A stretch of 64,000 nt of DNA from Krasilnikovozyma curviuscula (taxonomy: Eukaryota; Basidiomycota; Tremellomycetes; Cystofilobasidiales; Mrakiaceae), in the NCBI GenBank assembly GCA_014825775.1, contig MVAQ01000048.1:47235-111234 (forward strand), in the 5' to 3' direction. Below the pieces are notes generated by a model, which made no database searches, was not told the DNA's origin, and saw only the letters and a list, made by a program, of their open reading frames with translations. The translations under genes and the position numbers were made by a program. Shown piece after piece: positions 11,722 to 22,701 of the stretch; within the stretch, counting starts at the first letter, position 1; every line of letters begins with the position of its first letter.

Positions 11722-14700
11722 ATGGACCTTCCTATCGACCCTGCTGGCCAAGCCTCGACCTCCCAGCTCGATTCAACGCCAGATTCAGACGAGAAAAACG
11801 ATCCAACGTACGGCGGCGCGGGTTCTGCTGAGGCTTCAAAAAGCCTGGCGGATGATGAGAAGCCCACAGGAGGGTCCGTCGAACCAAAGAAGAGGAGTCA
11901 CAAGAGAAAGAACGACGATGAGAAGCCTATGAGAAGGCAGAATGTCGTACGTCCTCTCTTCCGTTTTGTTCCTACTCCTCCACCGCATGAATCTTTTGAA
12001 CCGTAAAATTGGTCCGTTACTCACCCCATACACGCTATTTTCTTGGTCGACCCCTCTCAACCTCGCCTGCAGAGCTGCGGTATGTCCAATAGATCTGTTC
12101 TGTCCATACCGTTGTCCAACATCCTGATCATTTGCTTGCTTTGCGCCTCTTTTTTTCCCGGGTGACTTCTATTTACTTTACCGGTTGTATCCCACCGTTT
12201 CTCACAGACCAATGTCGAGCTCGAAAGATCAAGTGTATCAGGGGGGAGAATGAAGTTTCTTGCCAACACTGTAAATCAAAAGACCAGAGTGAGTTGAGTT
12301 TAGTTTTCCTATGCTCCTATTCTGCTTCGACTGCTCAAGTGGATGAAGAAGGTGGCTTAAGCGTCTGACCGAAATGCTCTGCTTTCTTTTATGTCAAATC
12401 GATTCCAGACTGCACAATGGAGTATGTTACCACAGCAATCTCAAAACAAAAGAGTCGAATGTCTCTGACGGCGACACCATCTCCGAGAGAATCACCGTCT
12501 TCAAAACGCCCCTCCCTTGCGCGCAACATTCGCCCACCATCGCCATCGTCGTCTGGAACCCCACCTAGCTCCAAAGCAGCCACTAGTGGTGATGTCCCAA
12601 CCAGTAAGCGCTGTCTCGCCCTGGTTCTCAAAGCCACATCGCTCCGTCGACAGGTTCTGCAGATTCTGATTGGAATATTTTGGCTTTGATTTGCTTAGTC
12701 GCACAGCTGTCACATCACGACCCACCTTACTCAACAACTTCAGGTCCAGGAACTCGTTCTGGTATGCCCGACAGTGAAGAACGTACTTCCAATGAAGACC
12801 CATACTACCGTCATCCTGGCCCTTCAGAGTGAGCTGTTCATTGTGCTAGTCGCCCTTTTACTTAGTCGCTTAGGCTCTGTGCTTTGTAATTTTCGACCTG
12901 CAGCCCTTCTTCTGATGTACGGAGTGTTTCAGCGTCTCCACTTGTCTCATTCACTCCCTCGACGGAGCTGTTACTGCAGTACTTGTTCGCTCCGAACTCA
13001 ACTTCAGTTCCGGAGCTGGGCTATCAAGATCCACCGATGACACCGACGTCGTCCCAGCCTGACACGTGGGCTTATGTCCAGTGCTGGCGTGGAGAACCCA
13101 GTGAAGCCAGTCTGAAGCTCTCGTCAGATAGTGCTCTGCGACACGCGTAAGTGATTAGCTATTCGAGAACGGTGGATGCTTCGTTATACTGACCAAAACT
13201 TAATTGGTGTTATAGTCTTGCTCTTGATTTAATGGAAACTTACTTTGAGATTGTTCACATTCGAATGCCGCTCATCAACCCGCAACTGTTCCGGGAGCAG
13301 CTTCTCAATCCTGGTGGGAAAGATGGACCCGTTGGGCATCCTCTTCTTGCGTGAGTCCACTTTTGCACCTATCCTGACCTGAAGATGCCATTGTTGACAG
13401 CTTCTTTGGTCGTTGTTTGACAAACACAGTGTCGTCCTGGCTTTCGCTAGCAAATTCTCCGAACACCCTCTCATCCAACAGGATAGAGCTGCTCAAGCGT
13501 ACCACATGAAACCTGGGCGCAATCGTAGTCGGATCAGTGACATATTAGTTGCGAGGTGTCAAGAGGTGCTCGATGTGCACAAGGTTCACCGGATCGCTAC
13601 GATGGACAATGTTCGGGCGGCGATAATGATTGAGCCGATGCTCAGTCGTGAGTAATTTGTGCTCTCTCTGTTTCTGCTGATGATTTCTTGCTGAATGGAA
13701 TGTGATTTAATCTATTAAGATGCTCCCAATGTCCTTGGATTCAATGGGTTCTGGACCAGGATCGCCATCAGCCATGCCCTTGCACTCCGTCTCAACGACA
13801 TGGACGTGATACTGCAGTTCACCGACGATCATGTAAGCAGATCCTCAACATGAATGATCATTGCGCTACGCTGACTCTTTGTTGCTTTACCGCTCATAGG
13901 AGAAAAACTCCAGAGGCTTTGCTTGGATGTACTTGCTGATGGCCGACTCGTTCGCCAGTGCTTTCTTTCGGAAGCGCCCCACGTTGTGGAGCCACGACTA
14001 CGAGCAGAACCCAGTCACAAAATCAGATACAATCTCATGTTTTGCGGAAGTGAGTTTCAGTCTCGTGCTTCATTTCTTTTTGTCAGCGATTCTTGAAGCT
14101 GAGATTGCTGCCCAAATTTAAAGCCTTGGTATACTGCAAATCACACATTGGCATCTATCATGAGGCTGATAGCAGTGATGAACAGTCAAGGAAGTAACGG
14201 GCTTGCTTCTGCTACGCTCCATGCCCTGTCCGCGATGCTGACTGCCTGGAGAGAGAATCATAGAGGTTGTCTGTGTCCTGCTGGTCAGTACCTCAAATGC
14301 AATCACAAATGACATGCGTTTCTCATTGTTTTTTTGTATCTCACAGTCTGGCCGGACAACTGGACCTTCATTGCCGCCGTGACTGCATGCTCAGTTGATT
14401 GCGGGTATCACACCACTTGGCTTCTTCTGGAGCGATCTATTCAGCAATCTGGTATCACTGAATGGGCAACATATCCCGCTGGATCTCATTCCCTAATGGA
14501 AGTGAACAAACTTCGCGCTAATATCAGAGGGGAGGCTCTGCATTCTGCTCTGAGAATTGCGTTGTTGGTGCGTTCACGATTGCTCACTTCATGGTGGTAT
14601 GATATGTTGAAACTTGCATCCCATATCTCTAGGCTTCTGTGTTGGCGGCGAATGGATACAATCGTCTCGATCCAAACATCTTCCATTGTCAGCACCTCAG

Positions 14701-15085
14701 TTAACTGATTAATCATGTAGCTGTCAACTCATCGTTTCTTTGTCATTCTAGATGCACTCTTTGATGCTGGACTCTTCTTAGCTGAGAATGGACGGACAGA
14801 GGCGACAAATTGTGTCACTGCATTGAGACAGTACGCGATCGCGTACGAGGAGAGCTATGACCAGGCCGACGTCGTGGAAATTAAGCTGAGAGAGACTTTA
14901 GCCGCTCAGTATGGTTCTACAATGACTGAAGATGGCCCACAACAGCCACCCCAGACCAATAGCGTTTCTGGATCACTCGGGAAGCATCCGGATGTGGTGA
15001 GTTCAGCCCAAATTGTCATGACAGTGTCGGCGATTTCGCTAACTGACGTTGATTCTTGACAAAGTACGGCCAATATTCCCGGTAG
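11722..15085 (+). CDS. Zn2Cys6 fungal transcription factor
   Basis: Nuclear DNA-binding regulator. The N-terminus is acidic and lysine-rich (EPKKRSHKRKNDDEKPMRR). Two short introns interrupt the zinc cluster; joined, it reads SCDQCRARKIKC, then CQHCKSKDQNC: six cysteines in the C-x2-C-x6-C ... C-x2-C-x6-C pattern. A serine/proline-rich linker follows (SPSSSGTPPSSKAA). The fungal-specific middle homology domain begins around ALDLMETYFEIVHIRMPLIN and includes AWMYLLMADSFASAFFRKRP. At least ten exons. The last join (GTGAGT at 14998 to the AG at 15064) gives the end YGQYSR-stop at 15085; reading through would stop at about 15059 instead. The ATG at 11722 is the first in the frame. Target genes are unknown; it lies tail to tail, 181 bp, from allantoinase. 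Confidence 0.85.
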
Positions 15086-15266
15086 CCACTACTAGTGCTT
15101 AGTTTTTCTTGTTGTAAAAGGTGGTCATTATGGTTGTACGAACTCTTGTCCAGCATTTTTTTCTTTCGTGTCCCCACCTCCATAATGGCAAGGCTTAAGC
15201 TCAGCAGAAAATTGCGTCGTATCAAAAGGTATATACTCAGAGAATGTACAATAACCAGAAGAATGA

Positions 15267-17432
15267 TTAGAGCGTCTGGCCCAAAGGCTCAAGATTGTCA
15301 AACGCAGTTTCATGACTCCACACCAGTTTTCCTCTCAAGTACGTCTTCTCAACAACACCCACAAGCTCTCTACCCTCGAAGGGTGAAAGTTTGTTCTTGA
15401 AATGCAGGTGTGACTTGGAAACCTGAAGTGCAGAAACGATAGTAAAAGGTTTGTTACTCGCTATATCGATTGCAGGCATATCAAAGTGAAGCATACTCAC
15501 AGTGAACTCTTTTTCTTTGTTGAAGATGACAATGTCTGCATCATATCCGACAGAGAGTTGCCCCTTCTTGTTGTCAACGCCAACAAACTTGGCTGTCCGC
15601 CTACACATCCACTCCAAACATTGAGCCAGTCCGATCTTGTCCTTTGTAGCTGTATTCTGAGCAAGTTCCGTCAAGATGAGCGGCAGTCCAAGTCCGAGTG
15701 CTGAGATACCTCCCCAAGCCTAGAAGAAGCCCTTATAAGCATGATGTAATATATTTCTCGATCGACAAAAGGAAAAAGCTTACCTGGATGAAATCTCCTT
15801 TTTCAAGTTGCTTCATCTCAGAGACACATGGAGAATGATCGGAAACAACAAAATCGATAGTTCCGTCTGCAAACAGAAGAAAAACAGGGCGTTAGCTGGC
15901 AGAACTCTCCGTGGTTCTCCAAACGACAAAGCTTTCCTAGTAGACCTCCCCAGAGAAGTTCTCTGTTTTTGCTCCCTCTTATCGGAGGACAACACTTGTA
16001 CTGAGTGTGCTTGTCTGGCACGCTCTCAGCAGTGATACACTTAAAGAGGGAAAAAGAAAGGAGTCAAAATCAGGACCTCGGAGATGGATTAGACAAACTC
16101 ACCAGGTAATGGAAACACGTCTCCACCGTCAACTGAAGACCTCTGGCCTTTGCTTCTTTTATTCTAGGAAGACAATCTGCTGCGCTCAAATGAACCAAAT
16201 GACACTTCATGCCAGGAAATTTGTCCATCAACTTCAGAATCAAGTCCAGTGCGTCTGTTTCAAAGGTTGGTGGTCTTGAGTTTAGGAATGTGCTATAACA
16301 GGATGGATCTGACGAGTCGACGTGGTGATGAGATATTGTTGATGGTTGACGGTATGACGTCTCTGAGTCTGATTCGGAATCCAACTCGGCGTGGAATAAT
16401 AGTGGATGACCGGTGTGCTGATTAAGCAAGGGCGGAAAACCGGACGAACGCATTAGTGTCTAGTGCGCATCAACTGATTCTGCTGGAACGAACAGCGGCA
16501 ACTTACCTCCAGAACTTTCATAGCAGTCTCAATATCCTCTTCTTCAACGCACGGGAATTCGTCAACTCCACTCTTAATCATGAAACATTTGAATCCCTTG
16601 ACGCCAGCATTGATCAACGGCACCAAATCTCCATCGTTTCCTGGAATGACACCTCCCCAGAAGCCTTCATGATTCAAAGTTTTATAAGATCGCCAGAGAT
16701 CGCCAGTAAAAACAGCAGTATGAGATACGAGAGGAAACCAGTCAGTTCCGACGAGGTGGCACTGGCAGACCGTGAAAGCGAGTAAAGTTACCTGTATCAA
16801 CCCAAAGTTGTCCATTTGAAGCATCTCTCTTGATTTCCAAGTTCTCCACAGTGGTTGTAGGTGGAATAGCGTTCAATGGCCTATTTAACTGGATCAGCTT
16901 GCGAGAACAGTCTGCGAAATCTAAATTGCCTATAACTAAGCAACTTACATGTCGATGATCGTCGTTACACCACCTGAAGCAGCAGCTTTAGTACCCGATT
17001 CGAACCCTTCCCATTCTGTTCTGCCTGGTTCGTTTACTGTAAGAAAATAGTGAAAGGGCATAGGGGCAACGGGTAAGAGAGGCGGAGATAAGGGTTAGCA
17101 GCCTTCAACGCTTACAGTGAACGTGAGCACTGGAAAGATAGCATTGAGTGAAACCTTCATGTCAGCTTTCTATCTCTTTTCACAAAGCTTGTCGACAGAA
17201 TTTGACTCACTCTACCAGGCCAGGGAGGAGGAAGTTCTCCCCCGCATCGATAAACCTTCCAGTATTCTCTAGCTCAGGGTATGCAGCAAGGGTAGAGTAC
17301 TCCTTCTTGACAGCAGTAATCTTCCCTGTTGATTTGGAGACTTCAATAGTCGCAGGGGATGCCACTTCTGATGTTGAAAGGAAGGCGCGGGTGGATGTGA
17401 AAACAACGACGTCTTCTTCAGGCATAATCATA
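15267..17432 (-). CDS. DAL1: Allantoinase (cyclic amidohydrolase family)
   Basis: Hydrolyses allantoin to allantoate in purine breakdown, letting the fungus use purines as nitrogen source. The N-terminal beta-sandwich ([34 protein letters not shown]) leads to [11 protein letters not shown], then the metal motif [15 protein letters not shown] produced by joining across two introns. [33 protein letters not shown] (likely carboxylated lysine region), [25 protein letters not shown] and [10 protein letters not shown] supply the remaining metal ligands. [14 protein letters not shown] is the C-terminal signature. The end is EPLGQTL at 15267. About nine exons. Of two close ATGs (17432 and 17426) the upstream one is given; the frame before it lacks an ATG. 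No GATA boxes stand out upstream. Confidence 0.93.
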
Positions 17433-17856
17433 TTGGGAATCTGGACTAAAGGCTGTGGTAAAGAGATCAGCTCAAGGAATAGATCTGATTCCAAAATCCA
17501 AGGTGAGGGTCAGAAGTTGCTCGTGTGAGAGCCATCTTTTTTCTTTCCAGGTACAAACGGACTCGAAGCGCTGTTCCGGAAAACTCACTTTTTCTCGCTG
17601 AAAAAACGTCGTGAAGGTTCACTTACAGAACGCCAACGAATGGACTGGCAGTGTAACAAACAGGTACTAAAAGCGACATGGACAGGAAGTAGTCACTTAG
17701 TAGCGCAACGATTCTGAAGGTCCACTCAAACTGTAATCGAGCCAATGCGCAACCAGCTTTAAAGGCCACATATGATGTAAAAGAAGAGAAGTTCATGAAT
17801 AACATGTACTACAACATGTTCTGTCTATACAGCTATTTCCAAATCCGTCAGTGCTT
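17433..17856. other. Intergenic region between DAL1 and SPT3
   Basis: DAL1 promoter and SPT3 3' flank, 424 bp. No gene, TATA box or repeat recognised. Confidence 0.45.
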
Positions 17857-19326
17857 TTAGACAAGTGCCATCCTTGTCCTTGTCCCACCACTACCACCTC
17901 GCCAGTTGTTCATACCCGCTAACCTCAGCGTCTGATCTTTGCGCTGAATAGAGGAAAATGCTTCGAAGATGTGCCAAGGCTCCAGCGGTGTCCTTTCGCT
18001 AGGGCTGTAGAACAAGCCACAAGTTGGCGGTTGGTCGGAAGGTCCACTAAAGGACTTGGTTCTGGTCTTCTTTTTGTTTGGAGACGATGTTGATGTTGTT
18101 TCTTCTTGGCCTGCGGCTGTTATAGACAGTTTGCGCTTCTTTGGTGAAGGTGGTGATTCTGCGAGAGGGGCCGAGGTTGAAGCAACGAAATGGTAGGGTA
18201 AAGCGTCTTCTTCGTATCGCCTCTTGACTTCTAATGCTCGTGTTGTCAGCGAGTGAACCATTTCGTAAGACAGAAATCCCAAAATGTCGATGATGTCGTC
18301 GCTAGGTTTAACGTCTAGGTACGCGGCCAAGTTGACAAACTCTCTGAACCGCTTGGCTAAAAGAGAACAGATAGATAAACAAAACAGGAATCAAATGTCC
18401 TGGACCTTGACGTACCTTTCCGATAAGTGAAGGATGCTTGTCGACACTCAGAATAATGAGCGTAGTCTTCTCTGCTCATATCCTTCGTGATATCATCCGC
18501 ATCCTGTAGTATGACAGACAGCCGTATAACGTATGAGTAGCTATACATAAATTCGGATAGAGATAGAGACTGACCTTCAACCGCTGCATGATGTCTTCTT
18601 GAGCTTCAATTTCCTCCTCGTCCTCTTCCTCCTCATCCTCCTCGTTCTGCCCCCCCGTACCACCATGCTGAGACTGATGATGCCTCAAGAAGTCGGTATA
18701 CATCGTAGTGATATCCCACGGAAGCCTTACGACTGCCTTACGAATAGGTTTCGCAATTTGTTTCTCTACAGAGAGGCGCAACACTGGTCAGCGGACTCAT
18801 CCCGAGGCAAAGCAATGTAGATGATTACATACCATTCGACCCCTCGTCAACAGCTATCCCTTCTACACCAGCATCACCAGCTCCAGGCACGCCCGCAGAG
18901 TTTTCTGAATCTTTGGCGTTCTTTCGCACATCCTTCCAGCTCAGGTAAGTTCGCAGTCGGTTCACTTTTTGTCGGTCGTTTCTGATCAGGAAGATGAGAT
19001 CTTCAGGCGAAAGACTCTTGGACCCTCTGCGAGCAGCTATCTGCCGAGCTTGCATAGCCTGGCGGATGGAGGGACGGAGGTCAATCCTGTTTAAAGCAAT
19101 GATCGAGTTGAGACTCACGAGTTCGATGACCTGGCCTCTGACAACATCTTCGACTTTCTGACAGGTATCCAGAGAGTTCCCTTGAACCTCACCAGCGACA
19201 AACAGCTGCAACGGGGTGGAAGTATCAGCGCTGCTGACGGGCAACTTAGGGAAAGGTAACGAATGGGAGACAAACCATTTGAGCTATCTCACTCGTATAC
19301 TTGTAACCCTTATTATTCACATCCAT
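17857..19326 (-). CDS. SPT3: SAGA complex subunit Spt3 (histone-fold, TAF13/TAF11-like)
   Basis: Component of the SAGA co-activator that helps deliver TBP. The ATG at 19326 gives MDVNNKGYKYTSEIAQM; an intron with a GTTTGT donor joins this to LFVAGEVQGNS, matching Spt3. A second, 60-nt intron after VEDVVRGQVIEL joins to AMQARQIAARRGSKSLSPED. Then comes the Spt3 hallmark LIFLIRNDRQKVNRLRTYLS followed by WKDVRKNAKDS. The second histone fold is later (KRFREFV, LDVKPSDDIIDILGFLSYEM). Between them is a glutamate-rich stretch (EEDEEEEDEEEIEAQED). The C-terminus contains a basic low-complexity insert (SPNKKKTRTK) and ends GTRTRMALV. It shares a 133-bp divergent promoter with MET22. Confidence 0.94.
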
Positions 19327-19459
19327 ATCTGGTCACTCGCTGTTACAGACCACTGCTGTTGAAAAGTATAGGTTTGGCCAAGATTTCGTTGTGCAGCATT
19401 CGGCGTCGCACACAACGACTGTCCGACTTGCATAGTCGACAAGACTGATTTTACTCAAT

Positions 19460-20795
19460 ATGTACGACATAGAAGCTGAAGTGGGAACCCAAGCGGTTTT
19501 AGCAGCTTCAGTTCTGACCCAAAAGGTCTTTCACAAGCTGGTCAAATCTCAAATATTAACCAAGAGCGACAAGACGCCAGTTACAGTTGTTGATTTGTCG
19601 AGTCGTGAGTGTTCCTGCTATCTAAACGCACCTCTTGCTAATCCTGAAATGTGTTTTCTTTGGATAGAGAGTTTGATCTCACTCGTTTTGAGCGAGGCAT
19701 TCCCAGATATTCCACTCGTGGGCGAAGAAGACGCAGACGACCTTCACTCGGAAGACAAGAAGAGCCTCAGGGATCAGATCGTTGATTTGGTTAATGAGAG
19801 TCTAGAAGAAAGTGCACTGAAAGCAGGAAGGACAGAAAAGGAGTGAGTGAATTTCAGTCAAGTCATCGGGATCGGGGATGTTGACGCACTCCACTGGACA
19901 GACTTCTGACAGCCATTGATCGAGGAAACTACGCTGGAGGAAAAACGACCAAGTTTTGGACCTGTGATCCCATTGATGGTACGAAAGGCTTTGTTCGAGG
20001 AGAGCAGTACGCTATCTGTCTGGCACTTATTGATGAAGGAGTGGTTGTGCTCTCTATCACGTCTTGTCCCAACTTGCTGGTAGATCCTTTGGACGAAACC
20101 GGGAAGAGAGGTGTCCTCTTTGTTGCACAGAAAGGGAGGGGTGCTTATTCGGTAAGTTTCAGCTCAGTCAACGTCTCGGTGCTCAAAATGTTTATCACTG
20201 CATTCACATTACTTTAGAGAACGCTCATTTCTCCAACGCGAACGCAACTCTCGATACCAAAGCTCTCTCCTTCTGGAGGCATTGTAGAATCTTTTGAACC
20301 GGAACACACAGATCAGGTTATGTCAGCGAAGGTCGCCGAGAGTCTCGGGATCACCGCGGAACCTCACCGATTGGACAGTCAAGCAAAGTACTGCGAGGTA
20401 GCACGAGGAGTGGGGGCTTTATATTTTAGAGTGAGAAACGAGATCGTTTCGTCTCGTCTCTTTCGTCCAGCGAAACTCCCACTGATTTGAGGCTATTTTG
20501 ACACTTGCAGGTGAGATTGGGAGGCGTCTTCCAGGAGAAGATATGGGTGAGTTACCAAAACTCGCTTGCGACTGAATATCAAAACTTAATGTCTTTAATT
20601 TTACTAAAGGATCACGCCTGCGGGAACCTTCTCATCGAAGAGAGCGGTGGATCGTGCTTCGACCCAGAGGGCAAATCAATTGATTTCGGTCAAGGCAGAA
20701 CCTTTGACAGCTTGGGGATCTTTGGCTGTCATAAAGGAGACAAGTTGAGAGTATTGGCAGCTGTTCGCAAAGCTAAAGGGCTCGAGTCACAGTGA
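19460..20795 (+). CDS. MET22: 3'(2'),5'-bisphosphate nucleotidase (Met22/Hal2)
   Basis: Removes the 3' phosphate of PAP and PAPS, clearing a by-product of sulfate assimilation; the family is inhibited by lithium and sodium and is Mg dependent. Motifs of the inositol monophosphatase superfamily are intact: VTVVDLSS near the start, PLVGEEDAD, CDPIDGTKGFVRGEQYAICL, and DHACGNLLIEESGG near the end. The end is KAKGLESQ at 20795. About seven exons. The start at 19460 (MYDIEAEVGTQAVLAASVL) fits fungal members. The 3' end lies 61 bp from the 3' end of NRK1 on the other strand. Confidence 0.95.
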
Positions 20796-20856
20796 CAACG
20801 AAGATATCGATTGCAATCTGCTCTAGCGATACAGTTCTGTTCTACCAGCCTTTCAA

Positions 20857-22157
20857 CTAAGCCTCTAAAAAATACTTCTCAACGGTCGTACCAACTTCAT
20901 TAATCATCTCCTCCATCCCTGTGGATCCAGCACCCGCTGACAGTATAACCAGCTTCTGCTTGTTTGTCCACTCTTCGCTGAGGGTGCCTGTCTCTACATC
21001 TCCGCCGTCGAACATGTTCCTATGAGCATACACGTATGCTGGATAGACAATCTTATCAAAACTAGAGAGGCGAAAACAAGAGTGTGAGTGCGTCGTACTA
21101 AGTTACCAAAAAAATAGCCTCTTACTAGTCGGGAGGATCGGTCCAGAGAGAGCCAGCTGCAGCGGTTGATTGCGCTTACCCCATCAACGATGATCGATGT
21201 GAATCAAGTGACACCATTGAGAGTAAAGTTGCAGAAAATGAAATGGTAGAACAAGATGAGTGATCACGTCCAAGGACAAGAGGAGACAGGGAATTGGTGC
21301 AAACATTGGGTGTAGTAATGCTGCCTTTCTTCACGCCTATCTTTGAGTATCTGATACGGGACTTTAAGAAACAGTTTGATATCGATAGTTGCGTATGATG
21401 GCTAGCGAAAGAGCACGAGCAGCGGCGACGCGTGAGAAGTCAGTGTTTGAAAGGGGCATGGAGAAGGCAGATCTCACCTCGTCCCAGTACAACAAGAACC
21501 CGTCTAAGAAACCCCAAATGATTTCCTCTCCATTTTTAGCAGCTTCCTCATGTATAAATCTGAATTTCTCCTTCCAAGTCGCTACAAGATTGTCCGAAAC
21601 GGGTACCTCTATCTGTTCGTTTAAGTGGTCATGAGAAGCGTGACCCTCTGGAAGAGTCCCATCCCTTTTGAAGCAATCTAGTGTTGCTCGAAGTTGAGTC
21701 CAATCTATCGCTGTTTCCGGCGTGTCCCAATCTTGTAGATCTAATAGAAGCACGCAATAACTCAGTCAGCCCCGAAGAGAAACACAGGCCCGATTTTCTT
21801 GTGGTACACTTACCAGGGTACAGTGGTGAATAAGGTATCTGGTCTTGAGGCTGAAGATACAGGCAAGAAGATGATAGGATATGAGGATCTGTCACGAACC
21901 AGTCAGCCGCAAGGATTGCTCCAAGCTCACCGGTGCAAAATCATCGAGGTGAATGATAGTAGACTTGGGTATCAGCCTATGCAGATGCTTAGCCAATGTT
22001 GTTTTTCCTGAGCAGGTAGCCCCCCTATCCAAACGATTTCCATTATCTTCTGTCAGCGAACCGTCCCGCGTGAGGTTTTATCACCCAGCCGACCTCGTAC
22101 TCACCCAACGCCTATCAGAACGACACGCTTCCTGAGAGTTTTAGCTTCTTGTTCCAT
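20857..22157 (-). CDS. NRK1: Nicotinamide riboside kinase (uridine kinase-like fold)
   Basis: Phosphorylates nicotinamide riboside to NMN, a salvage route to NAD. The first exon reads MEQEAKTLRKRVVLIGVG and joins to GATCSGKTTLAKHLHRL, the Walker A P-loop, followed by STIIHLDDFAP (Walker B-like acidic pair). Next come YLQPQDQIPYSPLYP, DLQDWDTPETAIDWTQLR and IIWGFLDGFLLYWDE, matching the fungal Nrk1 layout. The C-terminal part is WTDPPDYFDKIVYPAYVYAH, RNMFDGGDVE and a final EKYFLEA at 20857. About eight exons, some small. The ATG at 22157 is the only one in frame with the P-loop. The substrate is assigned by family; a related ribosylnicotinate or uridine kinase activity cannot be excluded. Confidence 0.85.
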
Positions 22158-22701
22158 TTCAAGCCAACTTCTTGAGGTTCGGAAGGGTTTTTTTTTGTTT
22201 TGATTGATGCAAGTCGAAGGGGACTGAAGCGCAGTGCTCGCACCCCTGGCCAGTTTCTCCTATTTGCGTGTTTGTCAGTCGACTATCACCTACAAACATA
22301 TTATATCTACTAGAATAGCACCCCAACAACACAATTGAGGTGTCTCCTTCCTATCCGTAACTCAACAGAATCTCTTCTTTTCCAGCACCCCGTTACATCC
22401 CTCGATTGAAAGGTGACTGCCTGTGGTCTCGACCTACCCAGCTCTCCTCGAAACTCCACCTTCTTCAAGCCCAATTTCATCCAGAAACATCATCATAGAT
22501 CCCTCAGAACGCACTGGATAACTCTGATTGGGTTGTAAGATTGAAGAAGAAGACATTTCAGTCTGGTCTCAAAAAGTCGGCGGCTGTTCACTTTCTAGCT
22601 CTGGATCCTTCAACGTGCGAAGGGACGAAGTTGGGCCGGGACGGTGATTGTATAGGAACAGTCTCTTCTGTCAGCTTGAGTTGCCAACAGCAGCTGCCGC
22701 G
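22158..22701. other. Divergent promoter region between NRK1 and the RhoGAP gene
   Basis: A 544-bp head-to-head interval. A CT-rich stretch (22340-22480) may belong to the leader of the right-hand gene. A short out-of-frame ATG frame occurs near 22207. No clear TATA box. Confidence 0.45.
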
